Shown piece by piece: positions 33,352-40,791 of a stretch of DNA of 63,273 nt. Every line of letters begins with the position of its first letter. The stretch's first letter is position 1. Under the pieces are notes generated by a model. The model saw nothing but the letters and a program-made list of their open reading frames with translations. It was not told the origin of the DNA and ran no database searches. The position numbers were made by a program, and so were the translations under genes. The stretch comes from Deltaproteobacteria bacterium (GTDB lineage: Bacteria; Myxococcota; Myxococcia; Myxococcales; SZAS-1): assembly GCA_018266075.1 (NCBI GenBank), contig JAFEBB010000044.1, positions 1 to 63,273 on the forward strand, read 5' to 3'.

Positions 33352-33762
33352 GGTGAGCTCCCTCGCTGAACGGCGGGGGAGCAGTTTTCACGTGGCGTGC
33401 CACCACGGAAGCGCGCGGAACTGCAGGGCTCGAGGGTGTCGAACGCGAAGTGTCCGCCACGCCATTGGTGAGTTTTCGTCGCGTGAATCGTGATCCGCCC
33501 CCACGTGAACGACGCGCGAGCGGGCATCGAACGCCTCTCGGACGGCCAGGACACGTGCTCGCCCGGGTACCCGGGTGGTCCGATCAAGAAGCTGGGCGCC
33601 TCGGCGATGTTGCCTGTGGACCGGGAGCCCGACTGGGACGTGGCCGAGAGGCAGGAAGGCGGGGCGGGACGACCTGAAGCCCGTCGAGCCGGGGCACATC
33701 CGCACGCAATCAAGAGCGGCCTGCACGAGCACCGACCGCGCGGGCGTGATAATCGCCGGTCG
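33352..33762. other. divergent promoter region, about 410 bp
   Basis: No gene supported here. Promoters for the divergent neighbours (33351 minus, 33763 plus) should lie inside. The only detail noticed is CCCGGGTGGTC at 33571-33581, nearly the same 11 bases (CCCGGGTGGTC) as at 16083-16093 in front of the dihydropyrimidinase gene; two copies are too few to call a motif. Confidence 0.4.
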
Positions 33763-34890
33763 ATGACGCCCTCGCAGGAGATCGCGCTCGCGGTGGCGGC
33801 CTCGGCCGTGGTGGCCGCAATCGTGATCGGCGCCGTGCGCCGCCGCGCGCGCCGCATCGCCGAGGCCGTGGCCTACGTGCGTGGGGTGCACTACGTCCTC
33901 TCCGATGCGCCCGACGCCGCCATCGGCGAGCTCACCCGCGCCGTGGAGCTGAATCCCTCCGCGTCGCAGAGCTCCATCGAGACCTACTTCGCGCTGGGCA
34001 AGCTCTTCCGCCGCAAGGGCGACCTGGAGCACGCCATCCGGCTGCACCAGAACATCCTCTTGCGGCCCGGCCTGCCCGCCGAGTCAAAGCGCCAGGCCCA
34101 GCTCGAGCTCGCGCTGGATCTGCAGCGCGCGGGCATGCTGAGCCGGGCGGTGGAGGCGTTCGAGAAGTTCCTCGCCGAGGCGCCAACGCACCCCGAGGCG
34201 CTGGCCGGCCTGCGCCAGGTGCACGAGACCGCGCGCGACTTCGAAGCCGCGGCCGAGGTGCAGGTCCGGGTGGTGAAATCGGGGCAGGGCGGGGAGGCGG
34301 TGCTGGCGCACCTCCTGGCCTCGGCGGCGCGCGCGGCGCTGGGCGCGGATCGCGAGCACGCCCAGAAGCTGGCAGATGGCGCGGTCCAGGCCGACGCCAG
34401 CAGCCCCGACGCGCTCCTCGCGCGGGCCGAGGTGCTGGCAGCGCGCGGGCAGCCGCAGCAGGCCGCCGAGCAGCTCCGGACGCTGCTGGCCCGGACGCCG
34501 GAGGCTGCCCTGGCCGCGGAGCCGCTGCTGGCCAAGGTCCTCCCGCCGGACGAAGTCGTCGCCGCGCTCGCCGGTGACGGTCCGCCGGCGCGCTGGGTGG
34601 CCCTGGGGCGCGCGCGCGCCCGTGCGGGCGATCGCGCAGGCGCCGCGGAGGCCTTGCGTCAGGCGCTGGTGCAGGAGCCGGGCTTCGCGCCCGCGCGCCG
34701 CGACCTCGGCGCGCTCTTGCTCGGCGCGCCCCTCGAGCCCGGAACCCAACCCGCGTACGAGGAGCTCCTGCGCGCGCTCGGCCGGCACGAGCTGGAGCTG
34801 CAGTGCGACGCCTGCAAGCAGACCTCGAGCGAGCCAGGCTGGCAGTGCCCGCGCTGCGGCGCCTGGGACAGCCTGCGGCGAGCGGGCTGA
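33763..34890 (+). CDS. LapB (YciM)-like TPR protein
   Basis: 375 residues from ATG 33763; the open frame extends upstream to 33490 but without membrane helix or start support. Layout as in LapB: amino-terminal membrane helix (about 7-22), then the YVRGVHYVLSDAPDAAIGELTRA segment that corresponds to LapB's YxRGLxYLLNxxPDxAI, a row of TPR repeats (about 30-310) with LGKLFRRKGDLEHAIRLHQNIL, and a carboxyl rubredoxin-like zinc knot CDACKQTSSEPGWQCPRCGAWDS. LapB controls lipopolysaccharide synthesis by presenting LpxC to the FtsH protease. The complete domain set makes this assignment secure at family level; regulation of LpxC here is inferred. Confidence 0.82.
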   Translation: MTPSQEIALAVAASAVVAAIVIGAVRRRARRIAEAVAYVRGVHYVLSDAPDAAIGELTRAVELNPSASQSSIETYFALGKLFRRKGDLEHAIRLHQNILLRPGLPAESKRQAQLELALDLQRAGMLSRAVEAFEKFLAEAPTHPEALAGLRQVHETARDFEAAAEVQVRVVKSGQGGEAVLAHLLASAARAALGADREHAQKLADGAVQADASSPDALLARAEVLAARGQPQQAAEQLRTLLARTPEAALAAEPLLAKVLPPDEVVAALAGDGPPARWVALGRARARAGDRAGAAEALRQALVQEPGFAPARRDLGALLLGAPLEPGTQPAYEELLRALGRHELELQCDACKQTSSEPGWQCPRCGAWDSLRRAG

Positions 34891-35040
34891 TCCCATTCAG
34901 GAAAGCGTCCATTCGGCGTCGAGCAGAGGCGCGGAACCAAAATTGACCGACCCAGGTTCCGCCGCTACGGTGAGCTACATCCTCGTAACAGCGGCTCTGG
35001 CGCATGCTTGCTCGGCGCCCGCCGCGCCAAGGGCAGGGCG

Positions 35041-36795
35041 ATGCGGCAGCAGGTGCAGGCGATCTTCTCGGCGACTTTGAAGGCGTGCATCGACAAGGGG
35101 CTCCTGGCTCCGGTCGAGGTGGACGTGCAGGTCGATGCGCCCAAGCAGGCCGCGCACGGCGACTGGGCCACGAATCTCGCGATGGTGCTGCAGAAGCGCG
35201 TGGGCAAGCCGCCCCGCCAGATCGCCGAGCTGCTGGTGCAGAACCTGGTCGATCCCACGGGCGTGATTGCCAAGTGTGAAATCGCAGGGCCTGGATTCAT
35301 CAATGTCCGGCTCGCGCCCGACGTGTGGTTCAAGGCCCTGCAGCCGGTGCTCGAGGAGCCCGAGACCTTCGGCACGTCCAAGAGCGGCAAGGGCGAGAAG
35401 GTGCTCGTCGAATTCGTGAGCGCGAACCCGACTGGCCCGATGCACGTGGGCCACGGCCGCGGCGCCGTGGTGGGCGACGTACTTTGTAATCTCTTGAAGA
35501 ACGCGGGCTACGACGTCTCTCGCGAGTACTACATCAACGACGCCGGCGGGCAGATCAAGGTGCTCGGCCGCAGCGTGCACGTGCGCTACCAGCAGGCCTT
35601 CGGTCGCAACGTGGAGCTCGGCGAGAAGATGTACCCGGGCGACTACATCAAGGACTTCGCCGCGCAGCTCAAGGAGAAGTACGGCGACAAGTACCTCGAC
35701 GCGCCCGAGGAGCAGTGGCTCTCCCTCTTCACGGACTACGCGATCGAAAAAGTGCTCGCCATGATCCGCGACGACCTCGCGGTCTTCGGCATCCACTTCG
35801 ACCGCTGGTTCAGCGAGCGGACCGAGCTGCACGCCACCCAGGCCGTGCAGAAGGCCATCGGCAAGCTCGAGACCAAGGGGCTCATCTACAAGGGCACCTT
35901 GCCGCCACCCAAGGGCAAGGAGATTGAAGACTATGAGCCCCGTGAGCAGCTCCTCTTCAAGAGTACGGACTTCGGCGACGACCAGGATCGCGGCCTGCAG
36001 AAGTCGGACGGTACGTACACCTACTTCGCCGGCGACATCGCGTACCACGAGAACAAGCTCGCCCGTAATTATCACACGTTGGTTAATATCTGGGGCGCGG
36101 ACCATGCGGGCGCGGTGACGCGTTTGAAGGCCGCGGTCGAGGCGCTCAGCGGCCGCAAGGACGCGCTGGAGATCGTCCTCATCCAAATGGTGAACCTGTA
36201 CCGCAACGGCGAGCCCGTGCGCATGGGCAAGCGGAGCGGCAACTTCGTGGCCCTGCGCGACGTCCTCGACGAGGTCGGCAGCGACGCCACGCGGTTCTTC
36301 TTCGTGATGCGCTCGGCCGCGACCACGCTCGACTTCGATCTCGGCCTGGCCAAGAAGCAGGAAAAAGAGAACCCTGTTTATTATGTGCAATACGGCCACG
36401 CGCGCATCGCGAGCATGAAGCGCAAGGCGGCCGAGAAGGGCATCTCCGCGCCGAAGTTCGACGTCGAGCTGCTCAAGAAGCTCACCAAGCCCGAGGAGCT
36501 GGAGCTCATCAAACGCGCGCTGGACTGGCCCGATCTGGTGGCCGGCGCCGCGGCCGCGCGGGAGCCGCACCGGGTGGTGTTCTTCCTCCAGGATCTGCTG
36601 GCCGGATTCCACAGTTACTATACGAAGGCGCGGACCGATCCTTCGTACAAGGTCGTCAACGAGCAGGACGTGCCGCTCACGCACGCGCGCTTGCTGATGT
36701 GCCAGGCGCTGCAGACGGTGGTGCGCAACGCGCTCGCCCTCCTCGGCGTGAGCGCGCCGGAGCAGATGCAAGCCCCGCAGGGCGAGGAGGAGTAG
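35041..36795 (+). CDS. argS: arginine--tRNA ligase
   Basis: 584 residues, normal length. Class I synthetase with the HIGH-type motif in NPTGPMHVGHGRGAVVG and the KMSKS-equivalent RMGKRSGNFV, the form usual for ArgRS. The amino end holds the Arg-N domain (about 1-90) for the tRNA D-loop; the DALR-type anticodon-binding region fills the last ~140 residues. Activates arginine and charges tRNA-Arg in the cytosol. The start ATG 35041 is preceded by GGCAGGG. The SPOR gene begins 3 bp after the stop, and a 150-bp gap separates it from lapB upstream. Confidence 0.96.
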   Translation: MRQQVQAIFSATLKACIDKGLLAPVEVDVQVDAPKQAAHGDWATNLAMVLQKRVGKPPRQIAELLVQNLVDPTGVIAKCEIAGPGFINVRLAPDVWFKALQPVLEEPETFGTSKSGKGEKVLVEFVSANPTGPMHVGHGRGAVVGDVLCNLLKNAGYDVSREYYINDAGGQIKVLGRSVHVRYQQAFGRNVELGEKMYPGDYIKDFAAQLKEKYGDKYLDAPEEQWLSLFTDYAIEKVLAMIRDDLAVFGIHFDRWFSERTELHATQAVQKAIGKLETKGLIYKGTLPPPKGKEIEDYEPREQLLFKSTDFGDDQDRGLQKSDGTYTYFAGDIAYHENKLARNYHTLVNIWGADHAGAVTRLKAAVEALSGRKDALEIVLIQMVNLYRNGEPVRMGKRSGNFVALRDVLDEVGSDATRFFFVMRSAATTLDFDLGLAKKQEKENPVYYVQYGHARIASMKRKAAEKGISAPKFDVELLKKLTKPEELELIKRALDWPDLVAGAAAAREPHRVVFFLQDLLAGFHSYYTKARTDPSYKVVNEQDVPLTHARLLMCQALQTVVRNALALLGVSAPEQMQAPQGEEE

Positions 36796-36798
36796 CCC

Positions 36799-37629
36799 AT
36801 GCGCGACGAGAACCGCATCCGCGAGAAGCTCGAGCTCAGCCTCGATCACGGCCAGGTGGTGGCCTTCGTGATCGGCGCGCTGGTGGTGATGGGTGTGGTC
36901 TTCGTGCTCGGCGTGATGGTGGGCAAGCAGATCGCGCCCGAGGGCAAGTCCGCGCCCACGGATCTCCTCTCGGCGATTGATCAGAAGGCCGTCACCGACG
37001 CCGGGCAGGTCGCGCTCACGTTCCAGCAGGAGCTCACGGCGAAGGTCGAGCCCACGACCCCACCGGCGGTTGCCGCGGCCCGGACGGCAAAGCCCGTCGA
37101 GCGGCCTGCGCCGAAGGTCGATCCCCATCCCGCCGAGGCCAAGCCCGAGCCGAAGCAGGATCCAAAGCCAGTCGAGGCCAAGGCCGACGAGCCCAGCGAC
37201 GACGACAAGGCGGACGCGAAGGCCGAAGTCGCCGTCGCCGAGCCGCCGAAGCCGGCGCCGAAGCCCGTCGAGGTCGCCAAGGCCGACGACAAGCCGGCGC
37301 CGCCGCCCGCGCCGCTCGACAAGAAGCTCTCCGACGCGTTCTCCGCGGCCAAGAAAGACGCGCCCAAGCAGGTTGCGGTCGCGATTCCCACGACCGGGTT
37401 CACGGTGCAGGTGGCCGCCTCGCAGCAGAAGGACGAGGTCGACGCGGTGATGACCAGGCTCCGCACCAGCGGGCTGCGGCCGTACCTCGTCGACGCGGAG
37501 ATCCCGGGCAAGGGCCACTGGTACCGGGTGCGCGTCGGCGCCTTCAAGACCCGCGACGACGCCCAGCGCTACCTGAACGACCTCAAGCGCGAGACCGGCC
37601 TCACCGCCTTCGTCACCGCGGCGAAGTAG
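36799..37629 (+). CDS. SPOR-domain membrane protein
   Basis: 276 residues. A short cytosolic head and one membrane helix (about 20-42, VVAFVIGALVVMGVVFVLGVM), then a ~150-residue Lys/Pro/Ala/Glu-rich periplasmic linker (KPEPKQDPKPVEAKADEP), then a SPOR domain (about 200-275: FTVQVAASQQKDEVDAV...VDAEIPGKGHWYRVRVGAF) that binds denuded peptidoglycan glycans at division sites. Such proteins localise to the septum in many bacteria. The gene starts 3 bp after argS, an arrangement usual in Myxococcota, so it is co-transcribed with a house-keeping synthetase. Confidence 0.85.
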   Translation: MRDENRIREKLELSLDHGQVVAFVIGALVVMGVVFVLGVMVGKQIAPEGKSAPTDLLSAIDQKAVTDAGQVALTFQQELTAKVEPTTPPAVAAARTAKPVERPAPKVDPHPAEAKPEPKQDPKPVEAKADEPSDDDKADAKAEVAVAEPPKPAPKPVEVAKADDKPAPPPAPLDKKLSDAFSAAKKDAPKQVAVAIPTTGFTVQVAASQQKDEVDAVMTRLRTSGLRPYLVDAEIPGKGHWYRVRVGAFKTRDDAQRYLNDLKRETGLTAFVTAAK

Positions 37630-37666
37630 TTTGCACTCGCGGTTCGCGCGCCGCGTCCAGACGGAC

Positions 37667-38218
37667 GTGAAAGCGCAACTCATTGTCGCCTTCGTCTTCC
37701 TCTCGGGCTGCGGCTCGACGGCGACGATTGGCGTGGGGCCCACGTTCGCCACCGACGGCACCGTCCGCTTCGAGGTGCAGCTCGCCGCCGGGCCGACGAC
37801 GTACGGGCTCGACAAGGCCGGCCTGGGCGCGCAGCTCGTGGGCGGTTGGGGCGCGCTGGGCACGCGTGCGGGCCAGCAGGTCGTGCTTGGCGCCGGCGTG
37901 CACGGCGCGCTCGTCGCCGATTCGGGGCCGTCCGGGCACCTGAGCGTGAGCTACCTCCAGCGCGAAGCCGACGTGCCCTCGGGCCGCGTGACGCTCTACG
38001 GCGGCGCGATCAGCGCGGGGATCGCCGGCCTGCTCGGCAGCGGCCCTGCGCCCATGAACGGCGGCAGGGCGTGCATCAACCTCTGCAAGGGCGTCTCGGG
38101 CGGCAGCAAGATCTACTACCTGCTCGGCGGCGCCTTGCAGCCCCGCTTCTTCGCCGGGGGCGGGCATGCGCGCGGGGAGGTGTTCGTTCCCCTGGAGCTC
38201 AACCTCTGGGAGCTCTGA
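37667..38218 (+). CDS. small lipoprotein, unknown function
   Basis: 183 residues from GTG 37667, which yields a compact signal peptide ending LSGC (Cys15); a TTG at 37631 would add 12 residues. The mature part is Gly-rich and beta-prone (FEVQLAAGPTTYGL, GGWGALGTRAGQQVVLGAGVH, YLLGGALQPRFFAGG), the alternating pattern of small outer-membrane-type barrels or beta-helices, with two nearby cysteines (ACINLCKG). No family recognised. It lies 38 bp downstream of the SPOR gene on the same strand. Confidence 0.65.
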   Translation: MKAQLIVAFVFLSGCGSTATIGVGPTFATDGTVRFEVQLAAGPTTYGLDKAGLGAQLVGGWGALGTRAGQQVVLGAGVHGALVADSGPSGHLSVSYLQREADVPSGRVTLYGGAISAGIAGLLGSGPAPMNGGRACINLCKGVSGGSKIYYLLGGALQPRFFAGGGHARGEVFVPLELNLWEL

Positions 38219-38277
38219 GGGGTTTGCCTGGAGCGGCCTTCGCGTGGAAAATGCGCGCCGTCTCAATCGAGGATCGC

Positions 38278-38637
38278 ATGAACGTCCGCCGCGTCGAGAA
38301 GCCCTGGGGTCACGAGCTCATCTGGGCCCACACCGAGCGGTACGTCGGCAAGCTCTTGCACGTGAAGGCGGGCCACGCGCTCTCGCTGCAGTACCACAAC
38401 GTGAAAGACGAGACGATTCACCTGCAGTCGGGCCAGCTCCGCCTCGAGGTCGACGAGGGCGCGGGCATGACCACCAGGACGCTCAGCATTGGTGAGAGCT
38501 ACCACATCAAGCCGCTCACCAAGCACCGCATGGTCGCCGTCACCGACTGCGACATCCTCGAGGTCTCGACGCCCGAGCTCGACGACGTGGTGCGCCTCGA
38601 AGATCGCTACGGCCGCACCGGCACCTCGCAGCCGTGA
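38278..38637 (+). CDS. cupin-fold mannose-6-phosphate isomerase-like protein
   Basis: 119 residues from ATG 38278 with GAGG 6 bp upstream. It is a single cupin: KPWGHELIWAHTERYVGKLLHV (typical start of type II phosphomannose isomerase domains), then HALSLQYHNVKDETIHLQSGQL, whose H-x(1)-H/N, E/Q and H side chains correspond to the metal site, and GESYHIKPLTKHRM. It is far shorter than bifunctional ManC/ManA enzymes, so it is either a stand-alone cupin sugar isomerase or a regulator. The following gene overlaps it by 4 bp. Confidence 0.82.
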   Translation: MNVRRVEKPWGHELIWAHTERYVGKLLHVKAGHALSLQYHNVKDETIHLQSGQLRLEVDEGAGMTTRTLSIGESYHIKPLTKHRMVAVTDCDILEVSTPELDDVVRLEDRYGRTGTSQP

Positions 38638-38918
38638 CCGAAGCCGTCTCACGCCCGACGAACGACCTCGCCCTGAGCGGCTTCTCCTTTGCGGCCTCGA
38701 GCTGGGCTGCGCTGGGCACGTGCTTGTTCGTGCAGAGCCACCTGGGCCGCTCGGTGCTCTTCTGCTGCGCGCCGGTGCTGGCGTTGGGGGGCGCGGCCTT
38801 CGCGGTCCTCGGCATCCGTCGCCGGCCGGTGATGGGCCTGTTGACGATCGCCGTCGCGCTCGGCGCCGTGGCCATCGTGGCCGCGACCGTGATCGGGTTG
38901 ATGCAACCGGAAGGTTAA
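38634..38918 (+). CDS. small membrane protein
   Basis: 94 residues from GTG 38634, overlapping the cupin stop by 4 bp (GTGA). Two to three hydrophobic segments (about 16-34, 39-60 and 66-88: GLLTIAVALGAVAIVAATVIG) make it a small inner-membrane protein. Short loops hold basic residues (RRRP). DUF4190-like proteins have similar layout, but no diagnostic sequence is seen. Translation is coupled to the cupin. It ends convergently with the nucleotidyltransferase gene, sharing a TTAA at the stops. Confidence 0.65.
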   Translation: MTEAVSRPTNDLALSGFSFAASSWAALGTCLFVQSHLGRSVLFCCAPVLALGGAAFAVLGIRRRPVMGLLTIAVALGAVAIVAATVIGLMQPEG

Positions 38919-39547
38919 TATTCCGTGAGCTGCACGAGCCGCTCGATCGCTTCGATCGGCGCGCTCGGATGAAGGGCGGCCTCGAACGCCGCGTGCAGCT
39001 CGGGCATGTTCTCGGCCATCCATCGCAGCGACGCCTTCGGTCCCAGGTACCAGCGCCCGCGCGTGGTGAACCAGTCCTCGAGCAGCCGCGGCACCAGCTC
39101 CATGCGCCGCAGGTTCCCGAGGATGCCGCCCGCGCGCACCCGCTCGAGCGACTTGCGGGCCCACACGCGCAAGGCCTGGATCTCGTCGGCCGGCAGCGGC
39201 GAGGGACCTCTCTCGAAGAGCGCGTCGAGCGCGGCCAGGAAGCGCGTGCCCAGGCCGTCCTGCTCGAAGAGCACGATGCCGTTGCGGATGTGCAGCAGCG
39301 TCGCGTCGGGCCGCTCGAGCTTCTGGCGCGGGTGGACGAAGGCGTCGAGGTACTTGCCATCGAGCAGCTCGGCGTCGCGAAGGCTCGGACCTGAGTCGCG
39401 CGCGCCGAGCACGTCGTAGTCGCTGGTGTCCGTCGCTTCGCCGCGCGCGCGCGAGCCGTAGAGGATGGCGGCGTGACAGCCGTGCACCGCGCGCAGGCGT
39501 TCGCCAATTCGCAGCAGCAGCGGGTCGGACTCGACGCTTGGCTTCAC
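38915..39547 (-). CDS. Pol-beta-type nucleotidyltransferase
   Basis: 210 residues. The catalytic motif GSRARGEATDTSDYDVL (Gly31-Ser32, Asp43 and Asp45) and a third acidic residue (Asp68 in KYLDAFV) define an NTase of the MNT/KNT type. The rest (about 80-210) is helical (LRVWARKSLERVRAG, RWMAENMPELHAAF), possibly an HEPN-like or substrate-binding domain fused in one chain. Such enzymes adenylylate proteins, antibiotics or tRNA; the target is not predictable. Unlike minimal MNT genes it has no separate HEPN partner next door. Divergent from the small gene at 39659. Confidence 0.78.
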   Translation of the reverse strand: MKPSVESDPLLLRIGERLRAVHGCHAAILYGSRARGEATDTSDYDVLGARDSGPSLRDAELLDGKYLDAFVHPRQKLERPDATLLHIRNGIVLFEQDGLGTRFLAALDALFERGPSPLPADEIQALRVWARKSLERVRAGGILGNLRRMELVPRLLEDWFTTRGRWYLGPKASLRWMAENMPELHAAFEAALHPSAPIEAIERLVQLTEY

Positions 39548-39658
39548 TGGACGCTCCCCGCGTTCGCCACCGCGCCGAATCGCGAGGCACGCGTTGTGGC
39601 GCGCCTGCGCGAAGTCCTACGACGCGGGCGCTGCACCACCTCACACGGAGAGACAATC

Positions 39659-39973
39659 ATGCGCTTCCTGATCAAGGCCAAGATGGCGAACAACGACAAG
39701 GTCAACGCGAAGATGCGCGACGGCTCCTTCGGGCGCACGCTGGAGAGCATCGTCAGCGAGCTCAAGCCCGAGGCCACCTACTTCTACGCCGAGCACGGCT
39801 TCCGCACGTCGCTGTTCGTGGTGGACATGAAGGAGACCTCGCAGATGCCGCAGTTCGCCGAGCCGCTCTTCGCCGCGCTGGGCGCGGAGGTGGAGTTCTT
39901 CCCGGTGATGCTGCCGCAGGATCTCGCCAAGGCCACCCCGGCCCTCGAGGCGGCGGCGAAGAAGTACGCGTAG
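39659..39973 (+). CDS. small conserved-looking hypothetical protein
   Basis: 104 residues from ATG 39659 with GGAGA 8 bp upstream. The order beta (RFLIKAKMA), helix (FGRTLESIVSELK), beta (EATYFYAEHG), beta (FRTSLFVVDMKE), helix (MPQFAEPLFAALG), beta (AEVEFFPVM) fits a ferredoxin-like or dimeric alpha/beta barrel fold, as in many small monooxygenase-like proteins. No catalytic residue is obvious; cytosolic. It ends at a strong hairpin (39990-40016). Confidence 0.7.
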   Translation: MRFLIKAKMANNDKVNAKMRDGSFGRTLESIVSELKPEATYFYAEHGFRTSLFVVDMKETSQMPQFAEPLFAALGAEVEFFPVMLPQDLAKATPALEAAAKKYA

Positions 39974-39989
39974 TCGAAACAACTCCGCT

Positions 39990-40016
39990 CCCTTCCCCGC
40001 GTGAGACGGGGAAGGG
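39990..40016. repeat. palindromic extragenic element / bidirectional terminator
   Basis: CCCTTCCCCG (39990-39999) pairs perfectly with CGGGGAAGGG (40007-40016) around CGTGAGA, and the right arm is followed by CCGGGGATGGGG. This is the form of a palindromic extragenic element that I know as dispersed in many Proteobacteria and related groups (CTCCCT..CCC / GGG..AGGG then GGGG-TGAGG). It sits between the convergent stops at 39973 and 40048 and can terminate both transcripts. Confidence 0.7.
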
Positions 40017-40047
40017 CCGGGGATGGGGCGTCGCGGACGAAGGGCGG

Positions 40048-40647
40048 CTACTGGTTCGGCTCGACCTTGGTCCAGCGGTCCACCGAGCCGTCGCCGTCGA
40101 GGTCCTCGCCGATGCGGTCCGGCTGGCCGTTCTTCCAGTACTCCCAGTAGTCGACCTTGCCGTTGCCCTTGGTGTCGCGCTCACGGCGAACCACCTGGCC
40201 CTTCTCGTAGTACACCCAGAGGTCGGGCTTGCCGTTGTAGTCGAGGTCGCGCTCCTTGTGCTCGATGGAGCCGTCTTTGTAGTAGGTGACCTGGTCGATG
40301 TGGCCGTCGAAGTCGAGGTCGAGGGCTTCCTTCTCGAGCTGCTCCTTGTCGTCGTAGTAGCGCCACACGTCGACCTTGCCGTCCCAGTTCAGGTCGAGCT
40401 CCTTGCGCACCAGCCGCGGCGCGCCGTCGGGACCCTTCTGGTAGAACTTCCAGACGTCGGTCTTGCCGTCGTGGTTGAGGTCGAACTCCTTCACGATCTC
40501 GTTGGCGTTCTTGTGTTCCTTCACGCCCTCGGCGTTCTCCTCCTCGACCGGGCCTTCCTTCTTCACGTTCTTGTTGCCGCTGGAACAGCCCAGGGCGAGC
40601 GAGGCGGCGAGGGCCGCGACGAGGAGGCGCGAGGCAGGGTTACGCAT
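40048..40647 (-). CDS. lipoprotein with EF-hand-like DxDxDG repeats
   Basis: 199 residues. Start ATG 40647 gives a signal peptide ending LALGC (Cys21); longer in-frame starts lack support. A charged linker (about 24-50) is followed by five repeats of ~22-25 residues, each with a calcium-loop-like DxNxDGxxDxW core: DLNHDGKTDVW, DLNWDGKVDVW, DLDFDGHIDQV, DLDYNGKPDLW, DTKGNGKVDYW, plus a sixth at the end (DLDGDGSVDRW). Each loop is followed by an aromatic-rich strand (KFYQKG, RYYDDK, YYKDG). Such repeats recur in myxobacterial lipoproteins; calcium binding is likely, function unknown. Confidence 0.85.
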   Translation of the reverse strand: MRNPASRLLVAALAASLALGCSSGNKNVKKEGPVEEENAEGVKEHKNANEIVKEFDLNHDGKTDVWKFYQKGPDGAPRLVRKELDLNWDGKVDVWRYYDDKEQLEKEALDLDFDGHIDQVTYYKDGSIEHKERDLDYNGKPDLWVYYEKGQVVRRERDTKGNGKVDYWEYWKNGQPDRIGEDLDGDGSVDRWTKVEPNQ

Positions 40648-40791
40648 GGGGGCGATTGTTGGCCCCGAATCCCGTCCGACGCAAGCGCCAGCGCGGCCCG
40701 GCAAACATGCACTTCTCAGGCGGCCTGGCATTGCCATTGCCCGGGCTGCCTTCTATGTTGCGCCGCCGTTTCATAGCCAGGAACACACACG

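Noticed and set aside
16083-33581. shared operator CCCGGGTGGTC before dihydropyrimidinase and lapB
   Set aside because: Only two copies at different distances from the genes, easily chance in DNA of this GC content.
35041-36795. missing KMSKS motif in argS as a defect
   Set aside because: ArgRS enzymes normally lack a canonical KMSKS; the RMGKRSGN segment is the usual equivalent.
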